From positions 682,001 to 746,000 of the forward strand of contig NZ_CP086120.1 in assembly GCF_021216675.1 (NCBI RefSeq): a DNA stretch of 64,000 bases, given 5' to 3'. Source of the stretch: Streptomyces gobiensis. Its GTDB lineage: Bacteria; Actinomycetota; Actinomycetes; Streptomycetales; Streptomycetaceae. Of the stretch, positions 13,482-22,576 are shown one piece after another (within the stretch, counting starts at the first letter, position 1; every line of letters starts with the position of its first letter). A model generated the notes under the pieces. The model made no database searches and was not told the DNA's origin. It was given only the letters and a program-made list of their open reading frames with translations. The translations under genes and the position numbers were made by a program.

Positions 13482-13783
13482 AAGCGCTCTCCCTTCCCAA
13501 TGCTTCGAAGGTAGGCACGATGTGCCTGCTCGCGCTAGCAAGGAAGGCCGAACTTATAACCGCTGACCTGCGGTCTCTCCGGAACGTAACCGGCCGAAGA
13601 CGGTCTTTCCCCAGCCCCACCCCTTCCCGAAACCGGGGGCTCCGCCCCCGGACCCCCTGTTGTGGGCAGCGCCAGGGCGTGGGGCCCCTCCCAGACGGCC
13701 ACCGGTCTGCACAGAGGCCCCGGGGACGGGGCCCTTGGGGCAGCAGCACCTCCCCAGACGGAGTCTGGGGAGGTGGCTGGGGG
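13482..13783. repeat. Intergenic palindromic repeat cluster after lgt
   Basis: No gene seen. The stretch holds a CTTCCCGAAACCGGGGGC module with an 8-bp stem (13633-13640 / 13644-13651), one TGTTGTGGGCA element (13658-13668), and a terminator hairpin next to lgt. The same modules recur near 17.9, 24.0, 56.6 and 61.9 kb. Confidence 0.7.
13747..13775 (-). terminator. Hairpin terminator downstream of lgt
   Basis: Perfect 13-bp stem (13747-13759 with 13763-13775, triloop GGA) starting 8 bp after the lgt stop. No U-tract, as is common for Streptomyces GC-rich terminators. Confidence 0.65.
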
Positions 13784-14671
13784 CTAGGGGCGTTCGGAGG
13801 GTTCCGTGTCCTTGGTCTTGTCAGTCTCCTCCGCGGATTCCGCGGAATCCGCGGCTGGCTCGGCGACCGGCTCGACTACCTCTTCGCGGCCCGGGGCCCG
13901 CTTGGCGGAGATGACCAGATAGGCCACGGCCCCCAGGAAGACCACCATCGACGTCCAGTTGTTCAGCCGCAGCCCCAGGAACTCATGGGCCTCGTCGATC
14001 CGCAGATACTCAACCCAGAAGCGCCCCACCGTGTAGGCGGCGACATAAAGCGCGAACGCCCGGCCGTGCCCCAGCCTGAAGCGCCGGTCGGCCCAGATCA
14101 CCAGCGCGGCAACGCCCAGGGCCCACAGCGACTCATAGAGGAAGGTCGGGTGGAAGGTCCCGAGGTCGATCCCGTTGTCGATCTCCACGGCCCATGGCAC
14201 ATCCGTGGGGCGGCCGTACAGCTCCTGGTTGAACCAGTTGCCCCAGCGCCCCAGGGCCTGGGCGATCGCGATACCGGGTGCCACCGCGTCGGCGTAGGCG
14301 GGCAGCGGGATGCCCCGGCGACGGCAGCCGATCCACGCGCCCACCGCGCCCAGGGCGATCGCGCCCCAGATGCCGAGGCCGCCCTCCCAGACCTTGAAGG
14401 CGTTGACCCAGTTACGGCCCTCGCCGAAGTACAGCTGGTAGTCCGTGATGACGTGGTAGAGCCGACCGCCAACCAGTCCGAACGGCACGGCCCAGACGGC
14501 GATGTCGGCGACCGTGCCGGGCTGGCCCCCGCGGGCCACCCAGCGCCTCCCGCCGAGCCAGACAGCGACGAAAACGCCGAGGATGATGCAGAGGGCATAG
14601 CCGCGCAGCGGGATCGGGCCAAGCATGATCTCGCCGGACGACGGGCTGGGGATATAAGCAAGGGTGTCCAT
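13784..14671 (-). CDS. lgt: Prolipoprotein diacylglyceryl transferase
   Basis: 295-aa integral membrane enzyme that transfers diacylglycerol from phosphatidylglycerol to the lipobox cysteine, the first step of lipoprotein maturation; it would act on the lipoproteins encoded at 4180-5448 and 5771-6226. Family motifs visible are PIPLRGYALCIILG near the start, GGRLYHVITD, the signature region ALGRWGNWFNQELYGRPTD (about residues 140-157) and HPTFLYESLW. The acidic C-terminal tail (about 35 residues) is disordered and cytosolic. The second lipoprotein enzyme, lspA, is 43 kb away at 56840. Confidence 0.96.
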   Translation of the reverse strand: MDTLAYIPSPSSGEIMLGPIPLRGYALCIILGVFVAVWLGGRRWVARGGQPGTVADIAVWAVPFGLVGGRLYHVITDYQLYFGEGRNWVNAFKVWEGGLGIWGAIALGAVGAWIGCRRRGIPLPAYADAVAPGIAIAQALGRWGNWFNQELYGRPTDVPWAVEIDNGIDLGTFHPTFLYESLWALGVAALVIWADRRFRLGHGRAFALYVAAYTVGRFWVEYLRIDEAHEFLGLRLNNWTSMVVFLGAVAYLVISAKRAPGREEVVEPVAEPAADSAESAEETDKTKDTEPSERP

Positions 14672-14717
14672 GACGCTTCAGACGCTACCCTGCCTGACCC
14701 CCGGAGCGGCAACCACG

Positions 14718-15464
14718 TCAGGATTCCTCGGCGCGCTCCTCGACCATGTTCCTGAGCTTTTCCGGGGTGAGCGGGTCGCGCTGGTCCCCGTAGATGCTGT
14801 CGCCGTCCAGCAGCACGGTGGGGGTGGAGTTGTACTCAGAGCGTGTGAAGGCCTCATTGGAGCGCTTGACCCAGTCGTCGTGTGTGCCGTCGTTGACACA
14901 CTCACGGAAGCCCGCCGTGTTCAGCCCCTCGACCTTGTCCGCCAGCCGGATCAGGTACTTCTTGTCGGCGAAGCGGTCCTTGGTCTCCGGCGGCTGATTC
15001 GCGAAGAGCACATCGTGATACTCCCTGAACTTGCCCTCGTCCCGGGCGCAGGCGGCCGCGTTGGCGGCGTACTTCGAGCCATTGCCGCCCATATTCCCGT
15101 CGATGATCGAGACGAGGTGGTACTCGCTCTTGATCTTTCCATCGTCCCGCAGCTCATCGATGGTTTCCTTGAAGCCCTGTTCGAACTGCCCACATGCCGG
15201 GCAGCGGAAGTCCTCGTAGATCGTGAGGGTGACCGGGGCCTGCTTCTCTCCCAGGATGATCGGCTCGGCTGCGGGGGCCACCGCCTCGTCCTTCGTCCCC
15301 TGGGTGGCCAGCACGCCGATCACCCCTGCCACGGCGAGCACAGCCACGACGACGACACCCACCTTGAGCGTTCGCATCCGCTTCTCGGCTGCCTTCTCAC
15401 GTGCGCGCTCGTCCTGCAGCCGCTCACGGGCCGAGCGTTTCCCCTCGCCGTTCCCTTGACTCAT
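14718..15464 (-). CDS. DsbA-like membrane-anchored thiol-disulfide protein
   Basis: 248 aa: charged cytosolic N-terminus with a Glu/Arg-rich coiled segment, one membrane helix at about residues 33-53, and an extracytoplasmic thioredoxin-fold domain with active site CPAC (Cys88, Cys91) in EDFRCPACGQFEQ. I chose the ATG at 15464 (MSQGNGEGKR), not the longer upstream reading. The cis-proline region is STPTVLLDG. It probably forms or isomerises disulfides in exported proteins. A paralogue with the same layout lies at 48365-49225. Confidence 0.88.
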   Translation of the reverse strand: MSQGNGEGKRSARERLQDERAREKAAEKRMRTLKVGVVVVAVLAVAGVIGVLATQGTKDEAVAPAAEPIILGEKQAPVTLTIYEDFRCPACGQFEQGFKETIDELRDDGKIKSEYHLVSIIDGNMGGNGSKYAANAAACARDEGKFREYHDVLFANQPPETKDRFADKKYLIRLADKVEGLNTAGFRECVNDGTHDDWVKRSNEAFTRSEYNSTPTVLLDGDSIYGDQRDPLTPEKLRNMVEERAEES

Positions 15465-15763
15465 CACGTCCTGAGCCAACGAATCCACTGCTCCATTCGC
15501 CCGCAAGAACCGCCACTTCCCCTCAAAAGGACCAGCAGGTCGGTGGCGGTTGACGACGCTCGCGGTACGGATCCCCTCCCCAGGCGACCGCTGGTCGTGA
15601 AATGGGACCGGCCACCGCACGATGGCGCGCCGCTCGACGCGCACACGGCGCGTTCGCCGCACGCCGTGGCGGGGTGCTTTCCGCAGGGTGTGACGCTGCT
15701 TACTTTTCCCGCAACCCATATGCCATGACGAGGGACTTCGCTCCCTCAGACGAGGAGGCGTCC

Positions 15764-16162
15764 GTGTCGACAGAACTCCCACCGCCGGCCCGCTCACCCG
15801 AGGACGCGGTGGACCGCTCCGTGGAGATGCACAGCGACCCACGCTTCCAGGAGCTCAAACGCCGGCTCGTGGTCTTCGCGTTCCCGATGAGCGCCGCCTT
15901 CCTCATCTGGTATCTGCTCTATGTCCTGATGTCCGCCTACGCTCGCGACGCGATGTCCACCGTGCTGTTCGGGCGGGTCAATGTGGCCCTGGTCTTCGGG
16001 GTGCTGCAGTTCGCCACGACCTTTGGCATCGCGGTCCTCTATGCCCGTTATGCGAACCGCAGGCTGGATCCGCTCGCCGAGGAGCTGTGCGGGGAGTTGA
16101 ACGGGGACGGGCCGGACGAGGGCGCCCGGCAGAACGCTGATTCGAACGGAGCCGCGGCATGA
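15764..16162 (+). CDS. DUF485-type small membrane subunit of acetate symporter
   Basis: 132-aa protein with two membrane helices (about 49-70 and 81-105) and a C-terminal acidic tail. The motif HSDPRFQELKRRLVVFAFP is typical of DUF485 (YjcH) proteins that are encoded with ActP. GTG at 15764 is preferred because GAGGAGG lies right upstream; an ATG at 15725 has no ribosome site. Its stop overlaps the symporter start (ATGA), so the two are co-translated and likely form a complex. Confidence 0.85.
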   Translation: MSTELPPPARSPEDAVDRSVEMHSDPRFQELKRRLVVFAFPMSAAFLIWYLLYVLMSAYARDAMSTVLFGRVNVALVFGVLQFATTFGIAVLYARYANRRLDPLAEELCGELNGDGPDEGARQNADSNGAAA

Positions 16163-17838
16163 TCCTCGCGCAAGAGGCCGGAACCAGCGGCCGTACCTTT
16201 ACCGTCCTGCTCTTCCTGACGATGATCGCCGTCACCCTCGGTGTCACGGTGTGGGCAAGCAAGCAGACCAAGTCGGCCACCGACTTCCACTCCGGCGGAC
16301 GGCAGTTCTCCGGGATGCAGAACGGCTTCGCCATCGGCAGCGACTACATGTCCGCCGCGTCCTTCCTGGGCATCGCGGGCATGATCGCCCTCTTTGGCTA
16401 CGACGGTTTCCTCTACTCCATTGGGTTTCTGGTCGCCTGGCTGGTAGCGCTGCTGCTCGTCGCGGAGCTGCTGCGTAACTCCGGCCGCTTCACGATGGCC
16501 GATGTGCTGTCGTACCGGATGAAGCAGCGGCCGGTCCGTACCGCCGCTGCCGTCTCCACCATCACGGTCTCGGTCTTCTATCTGCTCGCCCAGATGGTCG
16601 GCGCTGGAGCGCTGATCGCGCTGCTGCTCGGCATCAAGCCCGGTGAGACCTATCTGGGCATGGACGCGAGCACCGCGAAGATCGCGGGCATCGTCATTGT
16701 CGGCATCCTGATGATCGTCTACGTCACCTTCGGCGGTATGAAGGGCACCACCTGGGTGCAGATCATCAAGGCAGGGATGCTGATGGGCGGGGCCTTCCTG
16801 CTCACCGTCCTGGTGCTGGCCGTCTACAACTTCGACTTCGGCTCACTGATGGGTGATGCCGCCAGCGCCAGCGGGGCCGGTCAGTCCTTCCTGGAACCCG
16901 GGCTGAACTTCGGCAAGGACGTGCCGGGCGACGCCTGGCAGACCCTGTGGAACAAGCTCGATCTGATCAGTCTTGGCCTCGCCCTGGTGCTGGGCACCGC
17001 CGGGCTGCCGCATATCCTCATCCGCTTCTACACGGTCCCGGACTCCAAGGCGGCCCGTAAGTCCGTCAACTGGGGCATCGGCCTCATCGGCTCCTTCTAC
17101 CTGATGACCCTGGTACTGGGCTTCGGCGCGGCGGCGCTGGTCGGCAAGGAGGCGATCACCGCACAGAACGCGGCGGGCAACACAGCGGCTCCGCAGCTGG
17201 CCGAGGCGGTAGGCGCCCACTTCGGCGGGAGCGCGCTCGCCGCGATTCTGCTCGCTATCATCGCGGCCGTCGCCTTCGCGGCGATCCTCTCCACGGTGGC
17301 GGGGCTGACCATCGCCTCCTCATCCTCCCTGTCGCATGACTTCTACAACAGCGTTCTCCGCAAGGGGAAGGCCTCCGAGAAGGAAGAGGTCAAGGTGGCC
17401 CGGTTCGCCGCCTTCGGGGTCGGTGCGGCGGCAATCGTGCTGGCGATCTTCGCCCAGAGCCTCAATGTGGCCTTCCTGGTCGCGCTGGCCTTCGCCATCG
17501 CCGCCTCGGCCAATCTGCCCACTCTGCTACTCAGCCTGTTCTGGAAGCGGTTCAATACGCAGGGCGCAGTGGCCGGTATCTACGGTGGTCTGATCAGCGC
17601 GGTGGGGCTGGTCATCTTCTCGCCGGTGGTCTCCGGGTCCGACACGGCTCTGATGACCGGCGCGGACATCAACTGGTTCCCGCTGGCGAACCCGGGGCTG
17701 GTTTCCATTCCGCTTGGTCTGCTGTGCGCCGTCGTGGGCACGTTGATGTCCGCCGAGAACGATCCTCGGCGCTTTGCGGAGCTGCAGGTTCGTGCGCTGA
17801 CTGGGGCGGGTGCGGAGAGGGCGGGCTCCCCTCACTGA
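16159..17838 (+). CDS. Cation/acetate symporter, SSS family (ActP-like)
   Basis: 559-aa sodium:solute symporter with about 13 membrane helices. The ActP-type start (DFHSGGRQFSGMQNGFAIGSDYMSAASFLG) and the Na+-site helix (ILSTVAGLTIASSSSLSHD) are present. By family it imports acetate or another short monocarboxylate with a cation. It is coupled to the DUF485 gene upstream and followed by a repeat cluster, then by a kinase/regulator operon with a second SSS symporter, which suggests a shared carboxylate theme. Confidence 0.92.
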   Translation: MILAQEAGTSGRTFTVLLFLTMIAVTLGVTVWASKQTKSATDFHSGGRQFSGMQNGFAIGSDYMSAASFLGIAGMIALFGYDGFLYSIGFLVAWLVALLLVAELLRNSGRFTMADVLSYRMKQRPVRTAAAVSTITVSVFYLLAQMVGAGALIALLLGIKPGETYLGMDASTAKIAGIVIVGILMIVYVTFGGMKGTTWVQIIKAGMLMGGAFLLTVLVLAVYNFDFGSLMGDAASASGAGQSFLEPGLNFGKDVPGDAWQTLWNKLDLISLGLALVLGTAGLPHILIRFYTVPDSKAARKSVNWGIGLIGSFYLMTLVLGFGAAALVGKEAITAQNAAGNTAAPQLAEAVGAHFGGSALAAILLAIIAAVAFAAILSTVAGLTIASSSSLSHDFYNSVLRKGKASEKEEVKVARFAAFGVGAAAIVLAIFAQSLNVAFLVALAFAIAASANLPTLLLSLFWKRFNTQGAVAGIYGGLISAVGLVIFSPVVSGSDTALMTGADINWFPLANPGLVSIPLGLLCAVVGTLMSAENDPRRFAELQVRALTGAGAERAGSPH

Positions 17839-18109
17839 GGGCCCCGCGCCGGGGCGGGGCTCCCACGGGACGGCTGTCCCGGTATGCGGCTCCGCCGCGT
17901 GGGGGCTTGCGCCCCGGCCGGGGGTGGGTGTCCCCGTATCCCACCCCTTCCCGGAAACCAGGGCTCCGCCCCGGGCCCCGGTTTGCCTGTGCGGTCGGTG
18001 GTCGGTGTTGTGCCCACCCTCCCCCAGCTAACGCTGGGAGGTGCCCCCACCGCCCCTGCGGAACGACTGCCCACAACATTCTTGGGGGTGGCTGGGTTAC
18101 GGTCTGGCC
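17839..18109. repeat. Intergenic palindromic repeat cluster
   Basis: Contains ATGCGGCTCCGCCGCGTGG plus a GGGGCTTGCGCCCC hairpin (about 17883-17922), a CCCTTCCCGGAAACCAGGGC module (about 17944-17970), TGTTGTGCCCA (18006-18016) facing TGCCCACAACA (18068-18078), and between them CCAGCTAACGCTGGGAGG. The TGTTGTG/CACAACA arms can pair across about 50 bp. Serves as the end of the symporter unit and the 5' region of the kinase operon; no gene seen. Confidence 0.75.
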
Positions 18110-19183
18110 GTGGACTGGACACCGTGGTACGCCCGGCGGCGGGTGAGGGCTCGGTACGAGTTGTCCGCTACCGTCGCGGCGCTCCGCGAGGTACGGCTGC
18201 TCGGCGCCGATCTACGGGACGGCCTGCGCAGCGGCCGCAGCTCCGCGGCAGCCCGCCGTATCCGCCGACTGCTCGACGCGGACGCCGTCGTCCTCGCCGA
18301 CCTCGATGGGCCGGTGGCCCGCCATGGCTCGCTCCCGCCGGGCAGTGATGTCGCCGCCCTGCTCTCCCAGGTGTACGAGCATGGGGCAGCGCTACGGCAG
18401 CCTCCGCTCTGCGCCGCCCCGCTCATGGTCGCGGAGGATCTGGCGGGCTGTCTGATCGCCGCCGGTGAGGTCGCCGAAGAGGGTCTGACCGAGGTCGCCC
18501 GCCTCGTCGCCGAGTCCCTGGACCACGCCGAGCTCCGCACGGCGCGTACCCGGATCGCGGCCGCCGACCTGCGTACGCTGCGCGCCCAGATATCCCCGCA
18601 CTTCCTGCATAACGCCCTGGCCGTCATCGCCGCGCATATCCGCAGCGACCCGGCCCGCGCCCGACGGCTGCTGACCGACTTCGCCGACTATCTGCGCTAC
18701 AGCTTCTCCACCCAGGGCGACTACGCCACCGTCGCCGCCGAACTCCAGGCTACCCAGACCTATCTGGAGCTCCAGCGCGCCCGCTTCGACGACCGTCTCG
18801 ACATCACGGTCCGGATGGCTCCCGAAATCCTCCCGGTCGCCATCCCCTTCCTGGTTGTACAGCCGATCGTGGAGAATGCCGTCCGACATGGACTCGAGCG
18901 GAAGACGGGGCGCGGCCACATCAGTGTCTCCGGCTTCGGTGAGGGACCGCTGTGCGTCATTGAGATCGAGGACGACGGCGTCGGCATGGAACCCGACCTC
19001 GCCCGCGCCATCCTCGCCGGAGCCGGGCCTCCCGCGAAGGGGGTCGGCCTCGCCAATGTGGACCAGCGGTTGCGTGCGGTGTACGGACCGGAGCACGGTC
19101 TCCTGATCGAGACCGCGCCCGACGGCGGTACGAAGGTCGTGATCCGGGTGCCGCGATTTATGCGAGGGGTGGTGGCGGAGTGA
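18110..19183 (+). CDS. LytS-type sensor histidine kinase
   Basis: 357-aa kinase of the LytS/YehU class. The phosphoacceptor is His164 in ISPHFLHNAL, the N box is PIVENAVRHGLE and the G box KGVGLANVDQRL. Residues about 50-140 look like a GAF-like sensor; no membrane helix is evident, so it may sense through a partner, perhaps the symporter encoded downstream. Start GTG at 18110 lies just past the repeat cluster; its ribosome site is weak. The stop overlaps the regulator start (GTGA). Confidence 0.9.
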   Translation: MDWTPWYARRRVRARYELSATVAALREVRLLGADLRDGLRSGRSSAAARRIRRLLDADAVVLADLDGPVARHGSLPPGSDVAALLSQVYEHGAALRQPPLCAAPLMVAEDLAGCLIAAGEVAEEGLTEVARLVAESLDHAELRTARTRIAAADLRTLRAQISPHFLHNALAVIAAHIRSDPARARRLLTDFADYLRYSFSTQGDYATVAAELQATQTYLELQRARFDDRLDITVRMAPEILPVAIPFLVVQPIVENAVRHGLERKTGRGHISVSGFGEGPLCVIEIEDDGVGMEPDLARAILAGAGPPAKGVGLANVDQRLRAVYGPEHGLLIETAPDGGTKVVIRVPRFMRGVVAE

Positions 19184-19959
19184 CCAATGTGGGCTACTCA
19201 GCACAGACGCTGCGGGTCCTCGTCGTCGAGGACGAGCCATACACCCGCGAGGAACTCACCGAGTTCCTCGCGGACACCGCCGAGGTCTCCGAGATTCTGG
19301 CCGCCGAGAGCGGCGAGGCGGCGGTAAGGCTCCTGGGCGGCGGCGCCTTCGACGCCGTCTTCCTGGACATCTCCATGCCCGGTCTCGACGGCATGGATGT
19401 CGCCCGCGTCATCAGCATGCTCTCCACGCCACCCGCCATCGTCTTCGTCACCGCCTCTGATTCCCACGCCATCGAGGCCTTTGGGATCGGGGCGGTCGAC
19501 TATCTCCTCAAGCCCATCCGCCCCGAGCGGCTCGCGGAGTCCGTGGCCCGTATCGCCCGGCTGCGCCGCGCCACCACCGAGGCGCCTCCCGCCGACGAAC
19601 TGGCCGTCGTACAGATTGAGCACAGCCGTCGCACGATTTTCGTCCGCCGCGACGACATCCAGTTCGCCGAGGCCCACGGCGACTACGTCCGGCTGCACAC
19701 CGCGGACGGTACCCACCTCATCCGGCTCTCCCTGTCCTACCTGGAAGACGTCTGGGCACCGGCGGGCTTCGTCCGCGTCCACCGTGGCTATCTCGTCGCC
19801 GTGGGCTGGGTGCACGATCTGCGTGTCACCAGCTCCGCCGGTCTGGTCGCCTGTACCCCGGCCGGAGATGTTCCGGTGAGCCGCCGCCACGCCCGCGGTC
19901 TCAAGGAACGGCTCATCGAAGCGGCCCGCAACGGCCAGCTCGGCAGGGCCGCCAAGTGA
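19180..19959 (+). CDS. LytTR-family response regulator
   Basis: 259 aa: receiver domain (residues about 11-125) with acidic pair VVEDE, phosphoacceptor Asp63 in VFLDISMP, and Lys in LLKPIRP; LytTR DNA-binding domain from about 145 (IEHSRRTIFVRRDDIQFAEAHGDY...). Cognate to the LytS-type kinase whose stop codon it overlaps. In E. coli the equivalent pairs (YehU/BtsS, YpdA) respond to pyruvate and control a transporter; here a transporter follows in the same operon. Confidence 0.92.
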   Translation: MTNVGYSAQTLRVLVVEDEPYTREELTEFLADTAEVSEILAAESGEAAVRLLGGGAFDAVFLDISMPGLDGMDVARVISMLSTPPAIVFVTASDSHAIEAFGIGAVDYLLKPIRPERLAESVARIARLRRATTEAPPADELAVVQIEHSRRTIFVRRDDIQFAEAHGDYVRLHTADGTHLIRLSLSYLEDVWAPAGFVRVHRGYLVAVGWVHDLRVTSSAGLVACTPAGDVPVSRRHARGLKERLIEAARNGQLGRAAK

Positions 19960-20303
19960 CCGCACGCCGGGTGAAGGTCACCAGTCCCCAGACGCGGATC
20001 GCCCTGGCCCGCCGCCACCGGTCACAGCGGCGACCGCTGCCGCTGCCCGGCCCCACCGACACCGAGCGGGCCCGCCAGGTCTTCGCTGCTCAGCGCCGCA
20101 CCGCGCTGCGCACTGTCGCGCTGCTCGGCGCCGTTCTCTTCGGCGCCAGCGGCATCATCGCCCTCTTCCCCGTCCTGGACCGGCTCACCGCCTTCGGCAT
20201 CCCCGTCTCCTGGCTGCTGCTCGCCACCGCCACCTATCCCCTGCTGCTGATCATCGCCATCGTCCACGTCCGTACCGCTGAGCGCACGGATGACCATCCA
20301 TGA
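19956..20303 (+). CDS. Small two-helix membrane protein of symporter operon
   Basis: 115 aa: basic N-terminal half (about 45 residues) and two hydrophobic helices (about 53-72 and 80-103). It overlaps both neighbours by 4 bp (start with regulator stop, stop with symporter start). Size, topology and position parallel the DUF485 subunit of the first symporter, so I infer it is the small subunit of the second one, though the sequence is not clearly DUF485. Confidence 0.75.
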   Translation: MTARRVKVTSPQTRIALARRHRSQRRPLPLPGPTDTERARQVFAAQRRTALRTVALLGAVLFGASGIIALFPVLDRLTAFGIPVSWLLLATATYPLLLIIAIVHVRTAERTDDHP

Positions 20304-21760
20304 CCGGGCTGCTGGCGATCGGCTTCCTCCTCGCCGCCAGCCTGGCCATTGGGGTGTACGGGGTACGTGCGGCCCGTACCACTCCCGATTTCCTGGTCGC
20401 CTCCCGCCGGGTGGCCCCGGGGTGGAACGCCATGGCCATCGCGGGCGAGTACGTTTCGGCCGCCTCGGTCCTCGGTCTGGCCGGGCTGCTGCTCAAGAAC
20501 GGCATTGGCACCATGTGGTTCGCGGTCGGCTTCACCGCGGGCTATGTCGCCGTGGCCGCCCTGGTCGCCGGGCCGATGCGCCGCTCGGGGGCGTTCACGG
20601 TGCCCGACTTCGCCGAGTACCGACTGGGCTCACCCGCCATCCGCAAACTCTGCGGAGTCATCGTCCTGGTCATCATGTGGCTCTATCTGGTGCCCCAGTT
20701 CAAGGGCGCCGGGGTCGTGCTCCAGCTGGTCAGCGGCACCCCCTACTGGGTCGGCGTGGTGCTCGCGGGACTCGTGGTCAGCGGCTCCATCGCCGTTGGC
20801 GGGATGCGTTCAGCCACGTACGTCCAGGCCTTCCACTACCTCGTCAAACTCGCCTTTATCGCCGTACCCGCCATCTATCTGATGATCCATGTGGGGCCTG
20901 AGATCCGCGCCGAGGCGCTGACGCCCGTCACCTTCCCCGAGGGCTGGAGCCGCCCCCTCCTCGACATCGACAACGCGGGCCACCCGCTGCTCGCCACCTG
21001 GTCTGTCCTGCTGGCCACCACCCTGGGTGCCATTGGACTGCCGCATGTCATCATGCGCTTCCATACGAGCCCCAGCGCCCGCACCGCCCGCCGGGTCGCC
21101 GTCATGGTGATCGCTCTGCTGGGCGTCTTTTATCTCTTCCCCACCGTCTACGGGCTGCTCGGCCGGGTCCTCACCCCCCACCTGGTGCACAACAACGCCA
21201 CCGACACGGTGACCGTGGTCCTCCCCGGTCATGTGGTACCCGGCGCCCTCGGCAGCGTTCTCACCGCCCTCGTCGCCGCGGGAGCCTTCGCCGCCTTCCT
21301 CTCCACCTCCTCCGGACTCCTCCTCGCACTCGCCGGAGGACTCTCCCACGACCTCTTCGGCAGCGGCCTCTCCCGCCTCCGCGCCGCCGTCGCCGCGGGC
21401 GCCTGCGTCGCGGTCCTGCTCTCCCTCCCCGCCGCCCATCTGGACATCAATGTCCTCGTCGGCTGGGCCTTCGCGGTGGCCGCCTCGACCTTCTGCCCAC
21501 TGCTGGTGCTGGGCATCTGGTGGCCCCGCCTCACCGTCGCGGGCGCGGCCAGCGGTCTGACCGCCGGTGTCATCTCAGCCACCGGTGCGGCCTTCCTCTC
21601 GGCCACCACCACCTGGCATTCCGGTGTGGTCACGGTGCTGCTGGCCCAGCCCGCTTCCTGGACCGTGCCGCTCGCCTTCCTCACCATGGTGGGCGTTTCC
21701 CGCTGCGGCACACCCCCCGCGGGGGCGGAGCGTGCAGTCCTGCGACTGCACGCTCCGTAG
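20300..21760 (+). CDS. Second SSS-family cation/monocarboxylate symporter
   Basis: 486-aa sodium:solute symporter, about 13 membrane helices. Family motifs include DFLVASRRVAPGWNAMAIAGEY near residue 30, GLPHVIMRFHTSP and the Na+-site helix FLSTSSGLLLALAGGLSHD. It is shorter and distinct from the ActP-like protein at 16159. The co-encoded LytS/LytTR pair suggests substrate-induced expression. The last 11 codons lie inside a terminator hairpin. Confidence 0.9.
   Translation: MTGLLAIGFLLAASLAIGVYGVRAARTTPDFLVASRRVAPGWNAMAIAGEYVSAASVLGLAGLLLKNGIGTMWFAVGFTAGYVAVAALVAGPMRRSGAFTVPDFAEYRLGSPAIRKLCGVIVLVIMWLYLVPQFKGAGVVLQLVSGTPYWVGVVLAGLVVSGSIAVGGMRSATYVQAFHYLVKLAFIAVPAIYLMIHVGPEIRAEALTPVTFPEGWSRPLLDIDNAGHPLLATWSVLLATTLGAIGLPHVIMRFHTSPSARTARRVAVMVIALLGVFYLFPTVYGLLGRVLTPHLVHNNATDTVTVVLPGHVVPGALGSVLTALVAAGAFAAFLSTSSGLLLALAGGLSHDLFGSGLSRLRAAVAAGACVAVLLSLPAAHLDINVLVGWAFAVAASTFCPLLVLGIWWPRLTVAGAASGLTAGVISATGAAFLSATTTWHSGVVTVLLAQPASWTVPLAFLTMVGVSRCGTPPAGAERAVLRLHAP
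21726..21757. terminator. Bidirectional terminator between symporter and trpA
   Basis: Perfect 14-bp stem (21726-21739 with 21744-21757, loop CTGC) immediately before the symporter stop TAG at 21758 and 4 bp from the trpA stop. The stem is inside the coding end of the symporter, encoding AERAVLRLHAP. It can serve both convergent units. Confidence 0.75.
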
Positions 21761-21763
21761 GGA

Positions 21764-22576
21764 CTACCTCCGTACGCCCTTCGCCAGCTCCCCTGCCAGC
21801 TCCCGGACCCCGGCCAGGCCGGCCGGCAGATCCTCGGGGTGCTCCAGCAGCTTCTTCACAAACGCCGACCCCACGATCACGCCGTCCGCGAAGCCAGCCA
21901 CCTCCGCCGCCTGCTCAGCGTTGGAAACCCCCAACCCCACGCATACGGGCAGCTCGGTCGTGGCCCGGGTACGCCGCACCAGCTCCTGCGCCTCCCGCCC
22001 CACCGACTCACGCGTCCCGGTGACACCCATCAGCGAGGCCGCGTACACAAACCCGCTGCCCGCCGCGGTGATCTTCGCCAGCCGCTCATCCCGGCTGCTG
22101 AGCGCCACCACGAAGACCGTCGCCAGCCCATGCTCCTCGGCGGCCTTCCGCCAGGCGTCCGACTCCTCAACGGGCAGATCGGGCAGGATGCATCCCGCGC
22201 CCCCGGCGTCCGCCAGCTCAGCGGCGAAGCGCTCAATCCCATACCGGTCAACCGGGTTCCAGTACGTCATGCACAGCACCGGCGCACCGGTCGCCGTATG
22301 TGTCTCACGCACGGTCCGCAGCACATCGGCGATCCGCACCCCACCGCGCAACGCGATGTCATCGGCGGTCTGAATCACCGGGCCGTCCAGCACCGGGTCA
22401 CTGTGCGGCAGCCCGACCTCAACGACATCGCACCCGCCCTCCAGCAGCGCGGTACAGGCCTGGATCCCGCCGTCCACACTGGGGAACCCGGCGGGCAGAT
22501 AACCCACCAGCGCGGACCGCCCTTCCCCACTGGCCTTCGCCAGCACCGACCGCAGCAGCTCAGCGTTCCCTGCCAT
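21764..22576 (-). CDS. trpA: Tryptophan synthase alpha chain
   Basis: 270-aa TIM-barrel subunit that cleaves indole-3-glycerol phosphate to indole and glyceraldehyde-3-phosphate, channelling indole to TrpB. Catalytic Glu is in VVEVGLPHSDP and the catalytic Asp in ILPDLPVEESD; the phosphate-binding GLGVSNAEQ and GVIVGSAFV are present. The start overlaps the trpB stop by one base (TAATG), the usual coupling of the two subunits. Last gene of the trpC-trpM-trpB-trpA unit. Confidence 0.97.
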   Translation of the reverse strand: MAGNAELLRSVLAKASGEGRSALVGYLPAGFPSVDGGIQACTALLEGGCDVVEVGLPHSDPVLDGPVIQTADDIALRGGVRIADVLRTVRETHTATGAPVLCMTYWNPVDRYGIERFAAELADAGGAGCILPDLPVEESDAWRKAAEEHGLATVFVVALSSRDERLAKITAAGSGFVYAASLMGVTGTRESVGREAQELVRRTRATTELPVCVGLGVSNAEQAAEVAGFADGVIVGSAFVKKLLEHPEDLPAGLAGVRELAGELAKGVRR

